Translations under genes and position numbers: made by a program
NCBI GenBank assembly: GCA_015501585.1
Contig: JADNRY010000131.1
Location: 108,905-172,904, forward strand
Source of the DNA: Rhodocollybia butyracea
Taxonomy: Eukaryota; Basidiomycota; Agaricomycetes; Agaricales; Omphalotaceae
Direction: 5' to 3'
DNA length: 64,000 bases
Notes under the pieces: model-generated
Told to the model about the DNA's origin: nothing
Seen by the model: the letters and a program-made list of their open reading frames with translations, nothing else
The model's database searches: none
Shown: positions 56,722-64,000 of the stretch, piece after piece
How positions within the stretch are numbered: position 1 is the first letter of the stretch
Layout of the letters: each line of letters starts with the position of its first letter

Positions 56722-59563
56722 CTACATGACAATACACGATCTGGATTTATGTTGTCTTGAACCTCTCGTTGTCTCGACATGTTTTTGACCCTTGCTTTCT
56801 CCGCCAAATCGTAGCTTTCTAACAAGGCCATAAAAAAACATCATCTACCCTGTTTCCCGTGCGTGCGGAAGATTCAATATAGGGGCACCCAAAACTCATG
56901 GCAAGTTCTGCTCCCTCTTCTTCGGTTATTTCCCTCTCTTCAATTCGGTCTGACTTATTCCCCACCAGAACAAAGGGAACGGCTTGTCCTTTATTCCGAA
57001 CCATAACCTGATGAAAGCTCTTTATCCGCTCAAATGTGGTTCGAGACAGAAGTGAGAAAACAAGTGCAAAAGCTTGACCTTGACTAAATAATAGTCGGAT
57101 AATAGTTGGTGATTTCTCAGTTATCACTGTTTTTCTAGAAAAATGCAGGGACTTGCCTTGTCCATTGCTCTACAAAGGATGCATACTCCTCTGCTCCAGA
57201 GTGGCAGTGTTAATACCCAGACGTCAAGGCCCAGTTCAGAATGTAGAAGTTAAAGCTGACCTTGTCCGGCAGTGTCTATGATTTCAACGAGGCTCATGCG
57301 ATTATCAACTTTTGCTTGTTTACGCCATGAATCTTCTATTGTAGGATCGTATGCCTAAGGGGAATCAGGTTAGCGTTAACTAACATCTCTGCCAGTGAAT
57401 GTGCTACGTACCTCTGTATAACATGGCTTTTTATAACAAAGCAGTTGACTTGCCACGATGAAGGAGTACATACCTGGAAAGACGTCAAGCGTGAACTATT
57501 ATCAAGAAGAATTTTAATGGCTTTGAATTGCTTGGTGTGAAAATGGTATGCTTACCCGTACTGCTAACGCTGTTTTCCCTGTTCCGCCATCACCAAGCAA
57601 AGTGATCCTCCAGTAGTCTGGCCAGTGGTTTGTACTAGTTGCTTTAACTTCCTCTGGGGATGCTAAAATTGGGTTTGGAATTGACCCATTTTGTCTATGC
57701 GCCTCAAGCTGGCCAGTTTCTGGCGTCAAAGTGGCGTTGGATACAGGCTGGTTATCGACAATGGGATCTCCGGATGACTTTGTATTCACAGAAGGCTTTA
57801 TAACTGGTAGAACCGATGTCACAACAATAAACAAGATGTCAAAAGGATAATGGCACGGAGCATTTACCGAGTTGACTTGGAAAAACCATATCCGAGTTGG
57901 ACTGATGCTGGCTATGGACAATTGGCGGCACCGCTGGACGTCCATCTCTAGAAGGTTGGACTTGTTGCGATGCCAATGAATGGTCTGTAATAATCAACAC
58001 ATAGAACTTGCCAGAATATTGAAAAGTATTTACCAGCCCGGTGAACATCGTCGATATCAATTTCACCCATTGTTGGATATGGTAGGTCCTATAATTTATC
58101 CGTGGTTTAGTCTAAGTATGGCACTGGTTGAGCAACATTAGTACCTGATCCATCTCTGCGAAGAACCAAGTTGCGTAGTCATCGATAATTTTACCCGGTT
58201 CCTGCTTATGAGTACTGCACCACTCGTTATCGTGAACAATTGCTATTTCTTCCAAGTTGGAATTCTAAATATATGCATTAATGTTGATAAACGATACACA
58301 AACAACATACAAAGGGTCCATACCTCAAATTTATGAGCAAGGAGTGCAACAGCCGGTTGAAAGTCCTGAATAAAAAGGTTACATAGTATATAACGCCGTT
58401 ACAGTATCATTTTGTTCCAACTTACTGGCCATTCCTGTGTTAAAGGCTCTACACTATCCAGGCTACCAGAGCTTATGTGTGAAGACCGATCTCCCAATGA
58501 AGAGCCGCTGTTGTTGTTACTATTTGACGATTCAGATGGCCGTTGAGAGGGATCACCAGGAGAATCATCGAGGTCCTTCCTATTGTTAATGGAGTTTCGA
58601 GTGCTGGTTTTCAATACCTTCCTTGCCATAAAGCGTAAATACAGGCTCCGAGATCCCAAATGATATGCCTTTATAAACACGGTATGGTCTTTTTGGATGG
58701 GCTGTCCGGTGTTGTTGAATGAGTTAGCCTGAGCTTGGGATCTCCGGTACTCTACTGGACCAATCCTCTCCTGCGCAACTGCAACGGCCAGCCCAGACGG
58801 TGGGCCTGAACTGATAGGCAAGAAAGCACCCCCAGCCGAAAACGACATCCCAAATTCACGCGAGCTCTGAGAGTATACTGCTGAAGCCCATGCTGCCGTT
58901 TTTGAAACCTCTGTAACGAGCATGATATCGCCAAATTCAACTTGAACGCCAATATCCCGAGCAAAATCATACCAGATAAGGCAATTTCGAACTAGATAGG
59001 CCTTCATTCTCTGCTCCAATACTGCATATTCTTTGCTCATTTGAGTTTCGAGCATTAAAATGGCTCCACGAGAGGATGTGCATGAGAACTGAAATGATGC
59101 ACTTGCAGGAAGAACTGCCCTGAGATTGTGTTAGTGTTACAGAGGTCGATGAATCACTTTGACGAACAATAGCTACTAACCCAGGTGACCCCAAACCTGT
59201 ATTCATGCGGAAGATGGTTTTACTGTGCAGTGGCCCAGGCTCAAGAGCAGCCTAAATAACATAGAAGTTTGTCAAGCCTAGTAACTAGTACTAACATTTG
59301 ATTCGGGGAAATGTACTCACCTCAAATTTCCTTGTGCGTCCAATTGAAAGTGGCTCAAATCTATCAGGTACTCCAAAGACCTGAACCGGGTGGTCGGCAG
59401 GCCTCGATGCATTGAACAATCTGCAAAAAGCGCCTTGTCTGATATAGCCTACATCTCCAATTTCTACTGGACCTTCGTCTGGAGAGGGTTCTGGATAGTA
59501 AAGAGCTTGACCACGCTGGAGTTCCCGCAGCTGGTCGGAGTAGATATCGTGTGCTGCAGGCAT
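56722..59563 (-). CDS. Agaricomycete N-terminal domain fused to Ras GTPase (frame broken at an A/T run)
   Basis: Model complement(join(56722..57083,57157..57190,57261..57354,57412..57413,57474..57495,57556..57803,57868..57984,58034..58088,58145..58264,58324..58365,58426..59114,59197..59251,59321..59563)), 693 aa if one base is dropped from the A7 run at 56832-56838; every other junction is in phase. N-terminal part (about 1-440): [97 protein letters not shown]; a protein type common in Agaricomycetes, function unknown. After a linker comes Ras: GDGGTGKT (P-loop), YDPTIED (switch I), DTAGQEEY (switch II), NKSD, SSART (ESSARTGNR), FYGLVRKLR and CIVM at the end, a CaaX prenylation signal. One intron is GC-AG (57156-57084). 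Read literally, the run of A shifts the frame and ends the protein at FLWPC, losing the last helix and lipid anchor. Confidence 0.8.
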
Positions 59564-60244
59564 GGTTTTGGTCGCATGAATAAGAATGGATGTATATGTA
59601 TGTATCTCTGAATTTTCCCATTATCATATACACACAGCTTTTTAACACCTTAGCGGTATATAGTATGAACAGCCTCATGGAACTTGTGGTGTTGACTGGT
59701 GGCAGCAGTCAAGTGATTTGCTCGGGTATTGATGCGAAATGATGCGGCTTCAAAAGAAGTCAGCGTGACATACATTGAAACACATAGATTGAATTTTGAA
59801 TCTTGTAAGAATTTACAAAGTCTTAGAGGTCCAACCATAATAACAGTGAACACGGAGATAGCTACTCAGAAGTTCGATAGCTCACCCAGTAATACGAGTC
59901 CGAAACCTGCTCCTTTTCTTCGCCTTCCCCAAGTGATGTGCTTTCAAAAGGCAAATTATGGCCGCGTGAGTGTATAAGTTCCTGGATGTCGGTGTGGTCT
60001 CCAAATAGAAGATTGCTGCATGCGTACTTATGTCCATTTTAGGGTATCAAATAAGGTTGACTTAAGCTCGTTTCCTGTCAGAAATGCCTGAGTGCCTCAA
60101 TTACACGCAAAATAACCCACTCTTGCTCTCTCGGAGGAGACGGAAAGGACTAACAATTGACGCTCAGACTTGGAGCTGATAAAACTTCTTCCTCTCTCCA
60201 CTCAGATTCTACCACAGCCTGAGGTACGCAATCGAAGGCTCACG
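59564..60244. other. No gene recognised
   Basis: Upstream region of the Ras fusion gene; short ORFs only. Confidence 0.4.
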
Positions 60245-60969
60245 ATGTCAACCCCTTTTCAAAATGAATCGTTAGTTATCCCAGCTATTACAGGAAAACC
60301 TGATATCCTCAATCGGATATCCTTTCTACCACTTATCTCCGCTATTAGTAGTATCATTAATGTAGTCAGCGCTCTCCAAGACCTTTGTCCATCTTGGCCA
60401 AAAGATCACATAGCACTCCAGGACTTTCAGGGTCTTTTGCCCCAGGAGAACGTGCGTTTTTTACTTACGTTGAAGTCGCACAACTCCAGAGCACTCGCTC
60501 AGCTTCTATGACGTATGGCTACCTGCCATCTCTCGACACGGCCATCAATTTCACTGATGATATCAACCTCCATGTCTTTAAACTCTTCATTCCTTCCTTC
60601 CTTCCTTCCCCGAACAAACTCTGCGATGTCATCCAGGATGTTCATATGCGAAGGAGAGCTTTTTTCTGCCAGAACACCACTGCACTGCATGTTGACGACT
60701 TTCTGCGAAGTTTGTTTCTCTTGGTGGAGCTTTGCGGCTTGCTTTGCATATGCATGCTATCTGGGCAATGCTCCGTCCGGGTTGGTGTGGACACATCGAG
60801 GACCTACGTCTCAACGTTCAACATTGAAATCGTTTCCATCACGTACGCAAGCTCTGCCCGAGTTTTTGACCAAGGACCATGCAATCTGGTGCGGAATGCC
60901 TCCGCTGGGAGTATTCGGACGGCGCTGAGTCGAGACCGTCATAAGTTAGTACTACATTTATCTGTTTGA
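60245..60969 (+). CDS. Unresolved coding-like locus
   Basis: Two overlapping plus-strand frames look protein-like but I could not join them with confidence. The first (60245-60511) starts MSTPFQNESLVIPAITGKPD and has a hydrophobic stretch (FLPLISAISSIINVV). The second (about 60430-60969) has PGERAFFTYVEVAQLQSTRS, YLPSLDTAINFTDDINL, and later hydrophobic SLFLLVELCGLLCICML. A third frame contains LPEFLTKDHAIWCGMPPLG. The (TTCC)n run at 60592-60609 lies inside the second frame. It may be a multi-exon gene or a decayed one; family unknown. Confidence 0.3.
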
Positions 60970-61273
60970 CGACACATATTCATCGCTCGTCAATCCGGCG
61001 TTGCGGTGCAAGACTTGGTGCAAGACCGTCTTACACACTTAGGTACTTGCATAAGGGTATAAAAAGTTAAATATCACCGGGATGCAGGATGTGCTCAAAC
61101 CGTTTCCCTTTGTGATTTCGCTGTGCTCGAGCCCCGCCGACTCTTTCTTTATCACAGACGATCATCGAGTACCTTGCAACAACTCTTGGCGCATCTAAAG
61201 CTGTGCAGCGGGCGCTATCTTACTGAATAGGTTATAGCCGGCTGCACAGCTTTATAAACTCAACTTCCATCTG

Positions 61274-62829
61274 ATGCTGAACGACGACATTCTCCAGATT
61301 ATATGTGCAGAGCTGGAATACGGACTCAATTCATACCTTACAAACTTGTCAAATGATGAGCTGGGCTGTCGAAAAGCTCTCTTATCTCTGGGACTCACTT
61401 GCCGGAGCTTTCTGAATCCAGCTTTGGATGTTCTTTGGAAAAACATGCGTAGCGTTGAGCCGTTGCTTTTGGTGCTCCCGGAAACTACTGTAGTTGATGG
61501 AAAAAAGGTAGGTACTCAAGCCCTTCTTCATTCGTCGATATCAACTCGTCGAATATCCAGATACTCTTGACGCCAATCGCCCCATCTTCATGGGATCGTC
61601 TAGGATTCTACACTTCTCGCGTTCGTGAATTCAGTGACTCCGACGCCTTAAATGCCCACGAATCTGTGTATACCTTCCTTGGCCAACGGCAACCGCTCTT
61701 CCCCAATCTTAAAACGCTTCGACTTCTACCTGAGATGTGCAACTCTACCGCGTTCTTGTTCTTTTTGAGCTCCACTTTGCAGGAAGCCTACTTGCCTCGC
61801 CATACATTAGGTTTTGCGGCCATGGCTGGACTCCGACAAATACATGATCTCGGCCCTTCGCTCTCCCTTCTTGTTTCAAGGAGTCCAGGAATAAAATCGC
61901 TAGAGTTCCATGGGCATACTTATTCCGGACTCTCTCATTCACTCCATTCCTTACATGAACTAGAAAGACTCTCAGTGACGGGTGTCGCGTCTCCATTCTT
62001 GGAGAGGAATTTTGTCAAGGTTATTGCATCATCACCTAGATTGACGCATCTCAGTCTGTCGATCCCCGCTAGTAACCTGCTTGACTATGATAACATCGAG
62101 CAAGGGTTCCCATCCTTGCGCGAAGTCTGGGTCCAGGGAATGACTGCTGACCTGCACAGCTTTGTAACATGTCTTCCTCGAAAGCTGCACCATCTGACCA
62201 TTGTATGGGAAAAAGGCGACGATCAGGAACTGCCTCTCGAGGAAATTGCAGCCGTGACCCGAACGCTGGTGAAATTCTCTTCCCTCAAACAGTTGGATAT
62301 CCAACGTATAATCTCCTCACTCAGGCATGATTTTGATAATCCGCTGCTCTGGACAGTATTCAAGCCACTACTGGAGCTGAAAGAGCTCAAACTGCTCAGT
62401 TACGACGGCGCACTGTCACTGTCCGACCAGCGCACAGCCATGATTGCTTGTGCGTGGCCATGCATCAGAGACCTTTCACTAGGTGCATTTATATGGGATG
62501 GGGACGTACCTTCAGTCCAGTCCCTCGCTTATTTTGCTCAGCATTGCCCAAACCTGGAATATCTCACGTATCCAGTTCGTCTAGATGTTTCAGGTGTAAC
62601 TGCAATTCCTCCCACTCTTACTAGGCATCCGTTACGCCAGTTCACCTGCAGCGTAGATGCTGCTGAAGTACGCAATCCCCCACTGGTTGCTCTGGCGTTG
62701 CACCAGATCTTCCCTATTCTTACATATGTTACTGGCTCTGAAGACCGATGGGATGAGGTCCGAACGGTTTTGAACTCGTTTCATTTCCTTCGAGTGCAAG
62801 ATCGTCAGTTTCAAGAGGAGGGCATGTAA
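61274..62829 (+). CDS. F-box-like / leucine-rich repeat protein
   Basis: Model join(61274..61507,61561..62829), 500 aa, one 53-nt phase-0 intron (GTAGGT...CCAG). The N-terminus reads MLNDDILQIICAELEYG, then ALLSLGLTCRSFLNPALDVL and WKNMRSVEPLLLVLP, the form F-box-like domains take in Agaricomycetes. The remainder is a series of leucine-rich units (FPNLKTLRLLPE, SPGIKSLEFHGH, LHELERLSVTG, SPRLTHLSLSIP, FSSLKQLDIQRI, LLELKELKLLSYD, CPNLEYLTYPV). Expected role is substrate recognition in an SCF-type ubiquitin ligase, from family knowledge. The substrate cannot be guessed; such proteins are very numerous in these fungi. Confidence 0.85.
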
Positions 62830-63049
62830 AAGTATGTTTTCGTTTGAAGATCGATTTTTAGCATTCTTAACTGTTACATTGTTACATTTGCTGATCGATG
62901 TTAGTATTTTATAAATGCACACTGTAGCTCTTCCGGATTGGTGGTCTGTGAGTCTTCGACTCGGAAATTGTTGTATATAACATGTGATTGGATCAAGCTA
63001 TCTTTGTGCTGAGGTGAATAGGTGACTCGAATTCAGATCGCTGAGTCTG
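62830..63049. other. Nothing seen
   Basis: 3' flank of the F-box gene. Confidence 0.4.
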
Positions 63050-63236
63050 CATGGTCCCGAAGCAACATATGAAGCAAAATTGCCCACCGGAAAACGCGCA
63101 TACTCAACAGGCAACCGGTTACTGGTTCAACGGCCCTGGTACTGGTAAATCTCTCATCTCTACCGTGACTCGTTTGGCTTTCCATATTCTGCTGCAGATA
63201 CTTAGTCCACCTCATACGCCCAGTAGACCTAGATAG
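63050..63236 (+). pseudogene. P-loop NTPase (NACHT-like) fragment
   Basis: The frame reads CPPENAHTQQATGYWFNGPG then TGKSLISTVTR. The W-x-x-G-P-x-x-G-K-S Walker A block, preceded by a C-x-P-x-T-like start, is how NACHT domains of Agaricomycete NLR-like proteins begin (WLxGPAGxGKSAI). Only about 60 residues remain before a stop, and no further motif follows, so this is a relic at best. Confidence 0.4.
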
Positions 63237-63240
63237 TAGC

Positions 63241-64000
63241 CTTTGACATGGGGGGTGTGATGGCAAAGGCTGTTATCATAACGATCCGCTATTGTACAGT
63301 AGCGGAATAAAAGCGCTATATTTCGCTTGGACTTTGATGTAAGATATTTCTCGAATACCGGAAAGCTACAGCCTCTGAGGTCACGCGTATGGCGTATGCC
63401 GCCTCCCGAACGTACACCACCGCCTCGAATATTGTAGCTTCACGAACAGAGTATTTCCTGGTCAACTCGAGTGCTCCCTTGCTTTCTACACAGTAGTCTC
63501 AAGCTTAATATCAAGTTTGCATCCATACTTACCTCACAATTGTATGTGTCCTTATGTACAAGGTCATGTACATAACTTGGGCATGTACAGATAGGCCATT
63601 GCATCAACGTTGCACCGTTCTCCAGTATACTTAAGTGATTATTGTATGAACAAACTGTTTGGCTTTGAGAGTGCAGCCTCTAATGCACATGAGGCTATCA
63701 TATCATCTTCAATAAGTAGCTGCATTGCTCACATATTGTAAGTATAAAGTAGTTTGTAATGCAAAGCAGCTATGGAGACCCTCTGTGTAGTTTATAGGGC
63801 TAAATATTACACTGTGGTTGTGCTGAACGATGAGAGCTGTGGATGGAAGCGTGGGAACGTACCGGAAACGTTTGCCGGTGCTTCCGCTCGCTGGACCAAA
63901 CGATGAACAGAAGATGAAGATAATTTCTGATTGGGCGCGGATCTCACGGAATCCCATGTAGATGTGCATTCGTCTCCATTCAAGCCAAAACTACATGTAA
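63241..64000. other. No gene recognised
   Basis: A minus-strand piece near 63870-63969 (IFIFCSSFGPASGSTGKRF followed by a GTACGT donor) could be an exon of a gene running off the window, but there is too little to judge. Confidence 0.3.

Noticed and set aside
57424..57470. Frame reading [10 protein letters not shown] as the Ras effector segment
   Set aside because: NCFV resembles Ras LNCFV, but using it needs an AAG acceptor and leaves the next exon out of phase; the 22-nt plus 2-nt exon solution fits length and phase exactly.

Overview
The window looks like nuclear DNA of an Agaricomycete (mushroom-forming basidiomycete). The supporting signs are many 45-100 nt GT-AG introns, three-exon class I hydrophobin genes, DUF6534-type membrane proteins, a DUF6698-type protein, a Plavaka-type (CACTA-like) transposase relic, an F-box/leucine-rich protein and a THEM6-like thioesterase. 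No tRNA, rRNA or CRISPR was recognised.

Layout. From 1 to 28 kb lies a hydrophobin array: ten loci on the minus strand, head to tail, embedded in duplicated flanking DNA. All share one architecture. Exon 1 carries a signal peptide and Cys 1-4, a 38-nt exon 2 carries Cys 5-7, and a ~41-nt exon 3 carries Cys 8. There are two subfamilies. The MQYK group sits at 5.2-12.5 kb; the MQFK group is the locus at 1 kb plus 14.2-25.7 kb. One MQYK gene has an 18-copy TPPA(H/Y/N) spacer. Three loci are broken (5.2, 9.4 and 14.2 kb) and an orphan exon 3 lies at 7.0 kb. A small TIR element (3.1-3.8 kb) and a decayed unknown gene with a partial copy (3.9 and 7.1 kb) sit between units. From 28.8 to 34.5 kb there are two tandem copies (offset about 3.42 kb) of a seven-helix DUF6534-type gene. 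From 34.5 to 46 kb the DNA is gene-poor, with a THEM6-like hotdog thioesterase gene (38.3-39.9 kb), a small two-domainless gene (41.4 kb) and a dispersed LTR-like repeat at 35.0 and 45.1 kb. At 46.2 kb is an eleventh, divergent hydrophobin on the plus strand whose first intron lacks an AG acceptor.

From 47.9 to 62.8 kb the DNA is denser and more ordinary: a coiled-coil protein, an internally deleted Plavaka transposase, a DUF6698 gene, an unknown ~620-aa protein, a 13-exon gene fusing an Agaricomycete N-terminal domain to a complete Ras GTPase with a CaaX end, an uncertain locus, and an F-box protein. A P-loop (NACHT-like) fragment lies at 63.1 kb.

Two cross-cutting points. First, three unrelated genes (hydrophobin at 5.6 kb, unknown gene at 55.0 kb, Ras fusion at 56.8 kb) are each restored in frame by removing a single base from an A/T homopolymer. 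That suggests either base-calling error in the assembly or a shared slippage process, so 'pseudogene' calls at those sites are provisional. Second, the Ras fusion gene is best explained by a 2-nt micro-exon in the switch I region. Exon boundaries were derived by hand from splice consensus, phase and comparison between paralogues within the window; family names come from memory of the families, not from a search.
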